This document shows, piece after piece, positions 30,067 to 41,224 of a DNA stretch of 64,000 nucleotides (position 1 is its first letter; the number at the start of each line of letters is the position of its first letter). The position numbers and the translations under genes are program-made. Source of the DNA: Rebecca billardiae RCC1528 (Eukaryota > Haptophyta); NCBI GenBank assembly GCA_965240325.2, contig OZ251230.1, forward strand, positions 1,116,001 to 1,180,000. The letters run 5' to 3'. The notes below the pieces were generated by a model, which did not search any database, was not told where the DNA came from, and saw nothing but the letters and a program-made list of their open reading frames with translations.

Positions 30067-32119
30067 ATATATACTTGGCGGACGAACTAGTTAGTAGCAG
30101 GCGTTAAGGCTTATTGATTCCAGGGTCGTGACACTCTGCCTGGCAGCAGGGCGAGATATGGCTCGCTAGTAAGCTGGTACGCCTGCTGACCGTGCACCGG
30201 CGTCGGCGGCGCCACCAACGTGCTCGGGCAGGCTCACGAAGGGCTCAAATCACTGGTGAACAGATCAACTGTGCTGTCCGCAGCGAGCACGGCGCACAGC
30301 GGATGACCAAGCAGAGGCGGGGCGACTGCTGTGCGGCCGCGCGGGGGAGAAGCTGGGCTCTTGAGGTACGCGTAGAGCCATGACAGGGCTCAACAAGCGC
30401 ATCAGCTGCGATCTACCCGGCTCGACGCGCAGCCCGACCCGTGCAATCGTGTTGGCTCGAGGCCCTCCAAGGGGCTCGTTGCTTCCAAACACCCGAGGAG
30501 CGTCGGCACTGAGAGTTGAGTCGAGGCCGGGGAGGTGACAGACGGCACACGCATCCACTTTGACCGCTGTTTGACCATCAGATCCTTCCCCAAGTGCCCA
30601 CGATCGTGTGAACAGCCACAGCGTTCGGTCACACCGCACAGACTTCCGGGGACCTGACCGACGAGGCGGACCTCCGCAGGGCCGCAGAAGTAGCTGGGCC
30701 CTGCCAGGATACCATGTAGATGCTGCCCGAGTAACGCTCCGGAGTGCCCGAGTTGATTCAAGTGCGTCCCAAGCTCGCGTTGTGCACGCATTACAAACAC
30801 CAAAGCTGTTCCCGTGTTTGAACGCGCGACTGTCGGCGAGAGATGGCATACCGGGAAGATGACCCAGGTATGAACCGTTCGCATGGCTCGTTCTAGAGGG
30901 CTACGCAGCACGCCACGGGCGTGCTGCGCAGCGTGCCTCGCGTGGCAGACGGGCAAGCGCGGCGGACAACGCGCTGACGACGCGCACAGGTCGATCCCAG
31001 TCATCGTTTTTCGCGATCGACCGGCTTCCCGGACCGGGAGTTGGCGGCCTGGAAAAAGGGACTTCAGCGCGAGAAAATAGAGCACGCTGCGGTCCGAAAA
31101 AGCCAGAGAGATTGTGTTTTCATTTTTTAATGGCTGTGGGCCCACCTAGCCGCCACTCATTCTATGATTTAACGACACAGGTAGGACGACGCGGGTCTCC
31201 TGATTCGTCGGCGGCAGTGCCCGATCGTCGACACGAAGTCGGCGTTGGTGGCAGAGCATAGCCTCGTGTAGAATCCGCCTGTGCCAATTTCAGACTGCCA
31301 AATGTGATCTAGCTTAGCCGGTGCGATTCGATGGTGCAAATAGCGAGATCACCTTGGAGATCGTGTATCTCCCCTGACAGTACTAATGTTGCCGAGATCG
31401 CGTCGAGATTGAGGTCGCGTATATCTCCAGTATATGTGACATTCTTTCGCAAAACTTGTCAGCGTGACCCCAGGTCATTTCAGGCGAATATTGACATCCC
31501 GAAGTTTGAGACGAGCCTCATCTTATGACAAGGCGACAGAATAAAGTTTAGGATTTTATTGGGCCACACACCCCACAGTGGGGCTCTGACCCCTCTAGAC
31601 TATACTGATGCATCACTGAGACTGTCATCTGCTATGTCGTCGCCACGCAGTATCAGCAGCTATAGAGTGTCCGCCGCGATCTATTATCGATATATCGATC
31701 GCGTCGATCAGCAGGCGAATCAGCAGCAGCGCACAATCATTCGTCAGTGGTAACATTCGTCCGTCATGTCACTCATCAGACGACATCAGCTGGTCGTAAC
31801 ACTGCTGCAGCCCGCGCTGCTGTGCGTAGCTGATGATGATAATCGAGGGCAGTGCCAGTAGCAGACGCGATATGACTGCTGCGCTGATGTCTAATGCTGA
31901 CTACTAGTAGCCGAGCAGTGCCATATCGGCATCTGCTGCTGGGCCTGCTGGCTGACAGCCGTATTGGCGTAGTATATATATATATATATACGAATCATCG
32001 TCATCATATCACCGCGGAATCATCGCGCGCGTCCGGTCGTCAGTAAATACTCATCGCATGTCGTCGTCGTCATCACTCATCAGCAGGGTCGACTCATCAG
32101 CATCAGACGCGCATCACTC
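30067..32119. other. Gene-poor region, one weak ORF
   Basis: A minus-strand frame at 30402-31145 (247 aa, with LGHSGALLGQHLHGILAG and AVCHLPGLDS-like text in a second frame) has moderately protein-like composition but no family match, and is not called. From about 31100 to 32050 the DNA is AT-rich with many stops and a (TA)n run at 31973-31990. Confidence 0.4.
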
Positions 32120-34747
32120 TCAGACATTATTGTCATCTGCTGGCTCTGGCATCGTTTCCACTCTGCTGCGATCGGCAGTATCGCCGCCCTCTCTTGTAGC
32201 CGCTTGGAGCCGCAGTGCGGCGGGCGCGACAGTGCTTCGCTCGCGATCGATGAATGCTTGGAGCGCCGCCACCGATCGCTCGCCGCCCATGTACTGCCGC
32301 GGCGGCACCGCCCAACCTGCCCCGGTAGGGTCGCCGCCCGCCCGGTCCGCGCGCGGGCCCTGGTCCGCGCCGCCCGGACTTGGCCGCTGCGCCGGGAAGA
32401 TGTACACGGCCGGGAACGTGTGCACCGTCACGCCCTCCGCCTCGTTCACGCTCATGTCCAGCTCCGCCACCACCAGCCCGGTGTCGCCCGCGGCGTCGTG
32501 CGTGTTGGCCAGCTCAGCCCACAGCGGCAGCAGCGCGCGCGAATGCGCGCACCACGGCGTGTGGAAGAGCACCGCAAGGTCGGTGTGCGCGTCGTGCGCG
32601 GCGCGCGCAAACGTGCGCCCCACGAGCTTCTTCAGCGGCGAGGCCGGACCGTCTGCCGCACCCGTCGGCTCTGGCTCGGGCTCGGAGCGCACTCGTGCGC
32701 GCAGCCGGCCCGAGCGCGCGGCGCGCACGTACCGCACGAGCTCGTCTGTGCTCGGCAGCCGCGCGGGCTCGGACAGGGCGGGTGGCGACCCCACGCGCGC
32801 GCCTCCGCCTTCGGGGCTCGCCGTCGCCTCGAGTGCCGCCGGCGTCGCGCCCAGCGCGCCGTGCTCGGCCAACGTGGGATTCGAGACGGGCTCGGCGCGA
32901 GTGCTGCCGTTGGCGCCGGCCGCGGCCGCGGCCGCGCTGCGCGCGCGCGTCGGTTCAAGCTCGGCCGCGGCCTTCACGGCGGTGGTGGCGTTGTTGCCCG
33001 CGCCGCTCGGCCGGTGGACGTACGCGTGGAACGCCTTGGTGCGGTTGGTGTCGAGCAGCACGACGGCGGGCAGCGAGCTCGCGTTGAGCGCGAGGAAGGT
33101 GAGGACTCCCTGTGTCCCCTCGGTGGTCTCGAGCAGCACAGCGGTGGCCTCGCCCTCCAGGGCAGCCGCTGCCTCAGGCAGCAGCTGCGAGCGAATTTGC
33201 GCGGTGGCGGCGGCGCGCTGCGCACGGCGCCGCGCCCTGGCGCTCGCGGCGGCCGCCGGGGGCGTGGCGGCGACACGCCCGTCGGACAGCACCTGCGCTG
33301 CCACCACGTCGTCGCCACCGCCGCCGCCGGCCGCCGCCGCTGGTTCCGCGACCGTTGGCTCGGCGGCGCCCTCATCGGCCTCCGCCTCGTCCGCGCTGTC
33401 GGCTGCCGCCGCGCTCTCCGGCTGGAGCGCGGGGAGCAGGGCGATCAGATGGAAGCGCGTCGAGTTGTCGCGCGGGTCGAAGAGCCAGCGCTGGCTGACG
33501 GGCGTGTACGGCGAGACCAGAGGCCTGCTCTTGAGGCGCACAAACTGACCGAGCCGCCGACCGCACTCGGATGGGGCGGGCCGCGCGCGGGCGTTGACAC
33601 TTGTGCCGCCGCCATCGCTCCTCCGCTCGTCCTCGGCGTCGTGCGCGCCGACGGAGGCGAGCAGCGAGGTGCAAGGCGCGGCGCGCGAGGCCACCTCCGC
33701 CTCCGCATCGCCGCCGCCCGCGCCGCCCGCCGCCCCCGCCGCCCACGCACGCAGCGAGCTGAAGGCCGCTGAGCCGTTCGGTGCGCCGTATCTCACGAGC
33801 AGCACGTCGGGTGCGCGCCTCTCCGCACGGCCCGTGCCGGGGTGGGTCGGGGCGTCGTGGGGCGCGAGGAGCTGGGCGCATGCGTGCTCGCACGACGCAT
33901 CATCCGCGCCCTCCCCACCCGAGGCCGCGCCCGCCTCGCCATCCACCGCGCCCGGCGCGTCGCGCGCGTCGCCGCCCTCTGCGGCCGCGCAGTCGACAAA
34001 GCGCGCGGGGATGTTGCGGTGCAGCCGCTCGTACGCCTCAGCCACCTCGCGCAGCGCGGAGACCAGCGCGCCGGGCGCGTCGCACCCGCTGCCGATCGCA
34101 GGCGCGTCCTCGACGCCTTCGCCGCGCGGCTCCGAGCGCAGCGCGCAGCCAACGACGGCCACGGAAGGGTGCGCCTTGCTCGCTGCTGCAGCGGCCGTGG
34201 CCAGCTCTGCGCGGAGTGCTGTGGCACTGCGCGCCTCGAGCAAGACGCCCTCCACACGCCGGCGCACCCACTGCTCGATGTCGTCCGCGCTCGCCAGCCC
34301 GCCCGTGTACTTCTCGCGCACGCCTCCCGCGTACCACACCAGCTTGGGGTACTTTGCAACCTCGTGGGCGGCGCTGAGCACCTTGTGCTGCGTCGCGTCG
34401 ACCGTGGCAAAGGCCAGATCGGGGGAGGACGGAGCGCCGCCGGGCCGGGTCGTCGCATCGTCGTCGCCGCCCTCGACGGCGGCGTGTGAGCTCGCGAGCC
34501 GTCTCGCAGCCTCGCGGAAGTGGGGCAGCACGCGCCGCGAGTGCCCGCACCACGGCGCAAAGAAGATGACGAGCGCGTGCTCGCGCGCAGCCACGCGGCT
34601 CGCAAATTCCGCTTCGTCGTCCACTTCGATCGTTGCATGCTGCGCGCCCGCGGAGTCGGTGGCCGGCACGTCAGCGGCGGCCGCACAGGCGATGAAGAGG
34701 AGGGAGATCAGAATAGCCGGCAACGCGGTGGAGCGGGCGGCCGCCAT
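32120..34747 (-). CDS. PDI-like ER protein with two CxxS active sites
   Basis: The protein is 875 aa from the ATG at 34747. Residues 1-25 form a signal peptide (ILISLLFIACAAAA). The first thioredoxin domain has FFAPWCGHS at residues 62-70 and a KYPKLVWYAGG cis-Pro block. A b' domain-like part contains LPAVVLLDTNRTKAFHAY. The second thioredoxin domain has TPWCAHS (Cys733, Ser736) and TFPAVYIFPA. The order a-b-b'-a' and blocks such as VGRTFARAA are those of protein disulfide isomerase, but long Ala/Gly/Asp-rich inserts raise the length well above the usual 500 aa. Both active sites have Ser in place of the second Cys, and the C terminus (DDNNV) lacks a KDEL-type signal. It may bind or trap substrates rather than act as an oxidase. 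It is head to head with the gene at 34872. Confidence 0.88.
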   Translation of the reverse strand: MAAARSTALPAILISLLFIACAAAADVPATDSAGAQHATIEVDDEAEFASRVAAREHALVIFFAPWCGHSRRVLPHFREAARRLASSHAAVEGGDDDATTRPGGAPSSPDLAFATVDATQHKVLSAAHEVAKYPKLVWYAGGVREKYTGGLASADDIEQWVRRRVEGVLLEARSATALRAELATAAAAASKAHPSVAVVGCALRSEPRGEGVEDAPAIGSGCDAPGALVSALREVAEAYERLHRNIPARFVDCAAAEGGDARDAPGAVDGEAGAASGGEGADDASCEHACAQLLAPHDAPTHPGTGRAERRAPDVLLVRYGAPNGSAAFSSLRAWAAGAAGGAGGGDAEAEVASRAAPCTSLLASVGAHDAEDERRSDGGGTSVNARARPAPSECGRRLGQFVRLKSRPLVSPYTPVSQRWLFDPRDNSTRFHLIALLPALQPESAAAADSADEAEADEGAAEPTVAEPAAAAGGGGGDDVVAAQVLSDGRVAATPPAAAASARARRRAQRAAATAQIRSQLLPEAAAALEGEATAVLLETTEGTQGVLTFLALNASSLPAVVLLDTNRTKAFHAYVHRPSGAGNNATTAVKAAAELEPTRARSAAAAAAGANGSTRAEPVSNPTLAEHGALGATPAALEATASPEGGGARVGSPPALSEPARLPSTDELVRYVRAARSGRLRARVRSEPEPEPTGAADGPASPLKKLVGRTFARAAHDAHTDLAVLFHTPWCAHSRALLPLWAELANTHDAAGDTGLVVAELDMSVNEAEGVTVHTFPAVYIFPAQRPSPGGADQGPRADRAGGDPTGAGWAVPPRQYMGGERSVAALQAFIDRERSTVAPAALRLQAATREGGDTADRSRVETMPEPADDNNV

Positions 34748-34871
34748 CGTTGCTGGGCGGGCAAAAGGCCCTCTCCGGAGAAGACGCTGCTGCGGCGCCT
34801 TTTCCGGCTGAAACGGCCAGGCTGAAAACGGATTCAACCCCACCAGCGAGAAGCGTCCAGCACCCGACACG
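34748..34871. promoter_or_regulatory. Head-to-head promoter region, 124 bp
   Basis: The shortest of the divergent intervals; it separates the PDI-like gene from the unknown + strand gene. Confidence 0.45.
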
Positions 34872-35882
34872 ATGATCGGCGCACACGCCTCCGGCCTCAT
34901 GGGCCTCGAGCAGGCCTCCGAGCAGCGAGCGCCGCCCCCACTTGCGCGCAACCCCATCCTCGAGCCTGACGAGCAGCACAAGTCCATGCGACGCGCCTTC
35001 GCGCCCATTCAGAGCGGCCACGCCGACCTGCTGGACGGGCACCACAAGGCGCGCGGGACCAAGGGCGTCGAGGGCGGGGCCGGCCTCGGGTCGGTGCGGC
35101 ACGGCGAGCTGCTCTTCCCCGAGGCACCGCCTCGCCGGGGCCACGCAAGCCACGGCGAGGGTGCCGCCGGGCTGCAGTCCACCGAGCCGTTCGAGACAAC
35201 GCGTGGCAAGGCGCGGCCCCCGTCGGCCTCGGCCGAAGCCCGCAACCCGGTGCTGCTCGAAGGGTATGCCGAGGGACAGCTCGTCGACTACACGCGCTTC
35301 ACGCCGCGTGAGACATCTGGCTCGCAGATGGCGAGCGCTCTCGGCCCCGGCCTCCTCCCCGTCCACGACGAGCCGGTGCGCGCGCTCCGGCGGCCGGGCA
35401 CGGCCAATGCCCACGGCGTGGCCACCGATGCGCTGAGCGGCTTCGCCGGGGCCTCGTCGAGCCAGCTGCACCGGCGTGAGTTCGAGGAGAACACCCGCGC
35501 GCATCCGCACCCGACCACCGAGGCCGCCCTCGCCGCGCTCCAAGGCGACAACATGTCCAAGCTACTCAACTACCAATTCTCAAACGGGATTTCAGACTCG
35601 CAGCCGTTTGGCGGCGCGCGCGCCGCGGAGCAGGCGGAGTACCTCGAGCAGCTCAAGGCGCTGCATGACGAGCGCGCGGCGAACGAAAAGCTGTACGAGC
35701 AGATCAAGGCGCGTGTGTCCGCCCCGAGTCTCGCCGCAGACGGGCCGCAGCCATCGCAGCCATCGGCGCCGGCGCCAGGCGGCGACGCAGCGGCAAGCGG
35801 CCCTGAGCCGGCGACCGAGCCGCCCGCAGCCCCGGGCCCGCAGGATGCTGCCGCGCAGCCCCTCCCTGCGGGCTCGTCGTAG
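34872..35882 (+). CDS. Unrecognised 336-aa protein
   Basis: The ATG at 34872 (MIGAHASGLMGLEQASEQ) opens an intron-free frame. Charged and hydrophilic throughout, no signal peptide or membrane segment. It has two related motifs (LARNPILEPDEQ and EARNPVLLEGY), a block NMSKLLNYQFSNGISDSQPF and a short coiled coil (AAEQAEYLEQLKALHDERA). The last 60 residues are Pro/Ala-rich and disordered. No family was identified. Even composition and the divergent arrangement with the PDI-like gene support a real gene. Confidence 0.7.
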   Translation: MIGAHASGLMGLEQASEQRAPPPLARNPILEPDEQHKSMRRAFAPIQSGHADLLDGHHKARGTKGVEGGAGLGSVRHGELLFPEAPPRRGHASHGEGAAGLQSTEPFETTRGKARPPSASAEARNPVLLEGYAEGQLVDYTRFTPRETSGSQMASALGPGLLPVHDEPVRALRRPGTANAHGVATDALSGFAGASSSQLHRREFEENTRAHPHPTTEAALAALQGDNMSKLLNYQFSNGISDSQPFGGARAAEQAEYLEQLKALHDERAANEKLYEQIKARVSAPSLAADGPQPSQPSAPAPGGDAAASGPEPATEPPAAPGPQDAAAQPLPAGSS

Positions 35883-36601
35883 CTCAACAAGATGGGCTTG
35901 TGCCCAATCGATTACATGCGCACCGGTGACGGGACCGGTGCATACGCACCATATCACCACGGGTCGTCGTGATGATAACTCGTCTAACGGCAACGCCGTA
36001 AAGTCTACTATAAATAATAAAACTAACGCCGTCACGCTGAATTCCTGAAATTTCGGCTGTAATGAAATGGCCGCATCAGGATTGACAGGCCCAGGCGGCC
36101 AGGGGCGGCGACGTTACTAACTAGTTCTCGCACGAACAGACAATCACAACAGTCGGTCGGAACTGTAGGGGGTACAAGCCAGCAGCCCACTGATTTGTGA
36201 TATTTGACAACCATGCCATGTAGGCGTCTGCTGAGCGTGGCGCTTGCGGAGTCACCCTCAAATATGTCCCACAGCCCAGCCCAGCCGTCAGAAGCACTAA
36301 AAACCGACTCCGCGTGTCGTCGCGCGGTCGTGCGCGCGCGCAGCGGCGCCCGCTGTGTCACATAGAGATTCAGCCGAATGTTACCTACTTGTCATTGCAG
36401 CTAGATGACGATACGCGGTCGGACTTACCTATTGACAAGCGCTGCCCCCTATCCGAAGGATTTTATGGTGAAAATACCGAAAAAGTGGGGCACTATGCTG
36501 TGCGCGTAGACGTCCATGAAAAACTACTCCAAGATCGAGCACATTACCCATTTAATTATAGTAATTTACCCGCATATAAGAGCATGTCTACCCACTTTAT
36601 A
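35883..36601. other. Intergenic, AT-richer DNA
   Basis: No gene was recognised. 36380-36600 is AT-rich and forms the insertion site of the next Helitron-like element. Confidence 0.45.
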
Positions 36602-38744
36602 TGACCGCGTTCCGCGGTCCTTCCGTAGAACCAACGCAGTTAGGGGCCCGCGGTGCACCCTCCGTCGGCTGCTCGGCTGCTCAATGTCGTAGCTGCTCAA
36701 TGTCGTATGAAGATTTATAATGGGCCAGGCCCAGTGGCAGTGGCAGTCTGCGAGACGCGTCGCAAGTTGGCAGTCCAGCTTGCCCGCCGCGTGCGCCGCG
36801 GCCGCGATCTCGTCGCCGTCCATGTCCTCGAACAGCTTGGCGGCGTTGGCGATGCGTCGGGACTTGGCGCGCTCGTCCGATTTGTTCATCGCACCCGCCG
36901 CCGCGGCGCCGCCATCGTCCCGCTGCTTGCGCTTGCCGAGGCGGTTGGAGTTGCCGCGCATCGACCGCGAGCGCGCCGCGTGCGCGCATGCGCCGCCGCC
37001 CCGGTGCGCTCCGCTGCCAGCGCCTTGCGTACCTTACGGCGCCGAAAACGGATCCGGCGCTCAGCGTTGCGCAGCGCGCGTGTGTCCTGGTCGCACGCCT
37101 CGCACACGAGCAGCAGCGCCAGCGCCATCTGCGCGTCCTCGTCGACCTCGGCCGAGTGCAGCGTCACGGGCGCGCCGCCCGCGCGTGCCGCCATCTCCTC
37201 GCGCTGCAGCTGCTCTGCGATGGCGCGGTCGCTGCGCAGCTGCTCGGCCAGCGGGTCGGGCGCGGCGGAGCGCTGCTCGCGCAGGCGGAGCGCGGCGGCG
37301 GACGTACTCCTCCAGCGCGGCCTACTCGTCGTTCAGCGGCGCGCCGGGCCGGCAGCGCGCCCGTGATCGCCGACCGTCCGACCGAGAGCCGCGCACGGCC
37401 ATGTGTGCGCGCAGCTCCGCCGTCTCCTCCTACGAGAGCATGCCTGCGCGGCGGCGGCGGCGGCGCGGCCGGGGTAGCGCATGCGCGAGGTGCGTCAACA
37501 GTCAGCGCCGTACGGCTGGTCGGCGCGCCACGTGCCCGTCGCGCGCGCACGCGCGCGCGCGCGCCGCGCACAGAGCAGCGACGCCGGCAGCTGCAGGTTG
37601 TGAGGGGCCGCCACGCTCATCGTCGCGACGCGGAAGACGATCTTGAGCACGTGGGAGAACGGGCCCGACGCGTCCTTGCGCTGCACGAAGATCAGCTTCA
37701 TCGGTGGCACCACCGCCGCCATCAGCTGGCCCCTTGTGCACCAGCTTGGCCAGGCGCGGCGAGCGACCACCTCCAGCGGCCAGGCGGAGTTGACCGCCTT
37801 GGCGACAGGGTCCACGCGCCACACCGTCTTGGTGCGCGAGTCCCACGCGCCCGGAAGCGACGCCTGCGTGGTCTGCGCGTCGGGCAGGTCGAGAAGATGC
37901 GCCTCACCATGATCAGGCTCAGCGCCTCGATCACCACCTGCTTCGCCGTGTCGATCATCTTGGCACGCCTTGCTCGCGTGCACACGGTCGCGTAGTGTCT
38001 TGCGCACGCAACTTGCCCACCACCTTGGTTAGCACGTGGCAGCGGCGGTCCTGGATGCGCTGATGCACCTGGCCCGAGAGCAGCGGGATGTTGCAGCTCG
38101 GGCAGAACGCCCGCACCGCCATCTGCGGCGCCAGCACCTGCTCCTTCGCGTCGCGCAGTGTCGCAGTCGTCACGCCGCGGCCTGCGGTCCGCCGGTCCGC
38201 GCGTGCACGCGGTAGAGTTTCGCCCGGTGTCGTTTCAGAACGGCCCGATGTCGTGCGTGCCCAAGCGCATCAACGCGTTCCGCATGCTGAGCCGGTTCGC
38301 GTGCGCGTCCAGGAAGCAGGATTTCTGATCTTCTTGCGCGCCCGCGCCGCGTCGCCGGCGTTTCAGACTGCGGGTCGAGAGGTCCACTGGTCATCGACTC
38401 ATCGCGGGGAGCGATCGCCGGACCGCCCAGTCCGGAGTGGATCACTGTTGTCTGGTGCTTGGGCGGAGTCCGGCCCCGGGCATTACCACAATGGCGCAGA
38501 TTCGTTTACTGACAATGTGACGGCCGTCCAACGACATACGCGAAATTGACCCGGGCGCGGCCTTTTATTAAGCTTGGGATGGACAGCATTGTACCGTACC
38601 CCTGAAAAAATCGAAAACTCACCCTCCAACAACCCTAAAAATCGTCCCCCGTCCCCTTTTCTTTGATCAAAAGATCTTTTTGACAACGTAGTGAGGGCCC
38701 CCGGTGGGGCTCCACGCTACGCGCTCCGCCCTGCACCGCGGGCC
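36602..38744 (-). mobile_element. Helitron-like element, cargo type A (2.14 kb)
   Basis: The left end is at 38744 (-), GGCCCGCGGTGCAG with the AAAAAGATCTTTTGATCA module; the right end is at 36602 with the hairpin and CA|T. The right 850 bp equal 1-840 in inverted orientation. On the minus strand the cargo has the small basic protein seen there (NKSDERAKSRR, LFEDMDGDEI). Further left it has two coding-like pieces: 38173-37955 (AVRAFCPSCNIPLLSGQVHQ, a possible zinc knuckle) and 38007-37495 (MKLIFVQRKDASGPFSHVL, FRVATMSVAAPHNLQL). These may be exons of one captured or passenger gene. No Rep or helicase gene. Confidence 0.72.
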
Positions 38745-40466
38745 ATCAAATATGGTTACTTTTATAATATGTATTCAAGTACGTGCCTATACATGGGTAC
38801 CTTGCTCACTATTTGCTGGGTCATCCGAATACGGAATACGGCGGCGCCGAGACGGCTCATGCTGCCTCTGGACTCACCTCAGTGAGCGCCGGCCCGCGAA
38901 CGCGGGCCTGATGCCGGTGGCGGGCTGCACGTGCTGCGGCACACGGCCAACTCCGCCACTGAACATGCCACCATCCCCGTATGAGAGGCCTCTCCGCCGT
39001 CGAGGCTGGCGTGCGCAGACTAGCTCGCCATGTGTCATTGTGTGGCGGCTTCCTTGCCGGTCTCAGGTGTCACCGGCACCGTCGCCGTTCGTCGTACACC
39101 AGCCCACGCGAGGCCGCCACCGGTCCACCTCTGCTGCGGCTACAGCGCTTGCTGTCGAGGGTGCTCCAGCTTACCTCTGACTCGGCGAGCTGCTCGGTGG
39201 CGAGCGTTGAGCTCTCTGCCTCCGCTGCCGCGCCCAGCGCGCACGCCTGCCCCGAGCACCATGCAGTCTGCACGCTGCTCCAAGACGGCCGCCAACGGTG
39301 GCGGCGGCACTCCCGAGACGAAGACACGGTGTACAGATGTGGCAGCGGCCATAGCGGCGCTTGGCGGCGCGCGTCTGCTCCGCAGCAAGCTTGACGTTCG
39401 TGACAAGGTGCACGCTCTTCGCCTCAGGGCAGCTCGGCTGCTGCATGCAGCCAAGCGGCACGCCAAGTGGCACAACAAACAAGCCGACGCGTGCCGGCTG
39501 GAGCTTCTAGCGGTACTACTGTGGGCTGGAAGACAGGCCCCGCACGTACACAGGGTCGCCGAGCTTGCTTACCACCCACGACTGCCGCGCGCTCCCGTTT
39601 GCGCACGAGCGGCCAGCGATCGCGCGAGTGCATGCGCAGCGCGTGGGGAGGTGAGCACTGCACGCACCGGGCCAAGCGCCGGGGGCTGACTCATTCTCCT
39701 CATGAACTGATAGAACCAGTAGGGAACCAGGGCGCAGTGTGCACGGTTCACCGGGAACCGGGGCTGCGTTGTCCGCGCTCATCCGGATGAGAGTTCGAAC
39801 GGCGCGCAGAGCGGGGCTGTGAGGTTCAAGATGTCCGGTGAGAGCGAGCTGCCAGCGATCATTTGGCCGAACGCTGCCATGGTGGCCACCCTGACTCGCC
39901 CGCCCGCGCGCCTCTGACGCCAGAGCGCGCTCCGCCGCGCCGACGCGACGATGAAGTCCACCGCCCAGGCGTGCTGCTCGCCCGATCTCGGGCTCGACCG
40001 TGCTCTGAACGGCCACGGCCCGTGCTGCCGCAATTCGAGGCCAAAATGTTCGGAAATGCTCAGCGCGAAATCGGTCAGTCGATTTTCGATTTTAAATTCC
40101 GCGGCTTGGACCCCCTATGACGGAAGTCATCAGAACTGTGGCAAGGAACTGAACTTGTCACTTGATTGATGATTCGGAGTGAACTTCTTTCTCGGTCTCG
40201 TCGGATGACGATGTCGATGTGAGCTCAATTATTTATTACTGAGTGTAGTTACGGAATATATATATGCCGATATTGACATGGCAGCTGAGACTCAATTATA
40301 GTCCGGCGGTCACCCGCGGACGGCGGTCGGCCGCCGGTCCGCCCGTCTAAGACTAAGTACAATAAGTGAGTACGTCGGCCCGCCCCGGCCCCGGCCCGGC
40401 CGGCAGATAACCCGCCAGGCGCCAGCGGCGCCCGCGGTCGCGGAGTTAAACTCAGTTATATATCTC

Positions 40467-40498
<32 letters not shown>

Positions 40499-41224
40499 TA
40501 TCCCCGATACTAATTTAACCTACTGTCTGTGGCTGTTACCTGGCCCGGAGTCCGAGAGGCGAGACCAAGTCGGGCAAGTGCCAGCAGTGGGCGGGCCCGC
40601 GGGCCGAGAGTCAGAGTCGGGGACTCCCGGCGGTAGGCTACGGGCGGCCGGTCCAGGCTGCTGACACTCAGCCCATGTATGTATGGGTGTCAGGGTGTGG
40701 AAGCGAGTTATACTTCAGTACCCAGGTGTGTTTGCTATAGAAGCCTTTCTATGGGAAGATTTAGATTGAGGGGGTGGCGAATACAGCCTAGCTATAGATA
40801 GGGTAGTTGGCACCTAACCATCATGCCCCAACCATGATGATACCGTAGTATACTACATGACACTGTGAGCCATTATGAGCATGGCTGCCCGCTCTCGCCC
40901 TCGCCCTCGGGCTCGGCCCGAGCTGACGTCTGCTGACGAGGGGCCGGCCGGGTTACTCATACTAGTCTGCTAAATACTCAGACTTCTGCGGGCGGGTACC
41001 ACGCCCGGGCTGATGAGCGACACAGGTCCATACTGCCATCATCTAGATCGACCTGCCAGATGGCATCGGCATACCTGAATCTAGTGAATCGTCCGTGATT
41101 TCAGAATTCAGTGCAGCCCGTGCGTCATGCGTGACGCGACGGTCGTGCCGTCCCCCGGCCCCGTCACTCGGCCATCAGGACCCAGGGCCGGGGCCTGCCG
41201 ATGGGCGAGCCAGCATAGAGAGAC
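38745..41224. other. 2.5-kb region without a supported gene
   Basis: 38981-40016 is GC-rich with competing open frames on both strands (219 aa on +, 166 aa on -), none recognisable. 40100-41100 is repeat-like and AT-richer, with a TA/GA microsatellite at 40456-40500. It includes the TPI 3' region. Confidence 0.4.

Noticed and set aside
30402-31145. 247-aa minus-strand frame as a gene
   Set aside because: No family match, a competing frame in the same region and an AT-rich, repeat-filled setting; left as weak.
36602-38744. Interpretation of the family as LTR elements because edges read TG...CA
   Set aside because: There are no long direct terminal repeats, no primer-binding site or polypurine tract, and the ends differ from each other except for a short inverted motif.
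38981-40016. Overlapping frames of 166-219 aa on both strands as genes
   Set aside because: Neither strand has recognisable motifs and each is a plausible shadow of the other.
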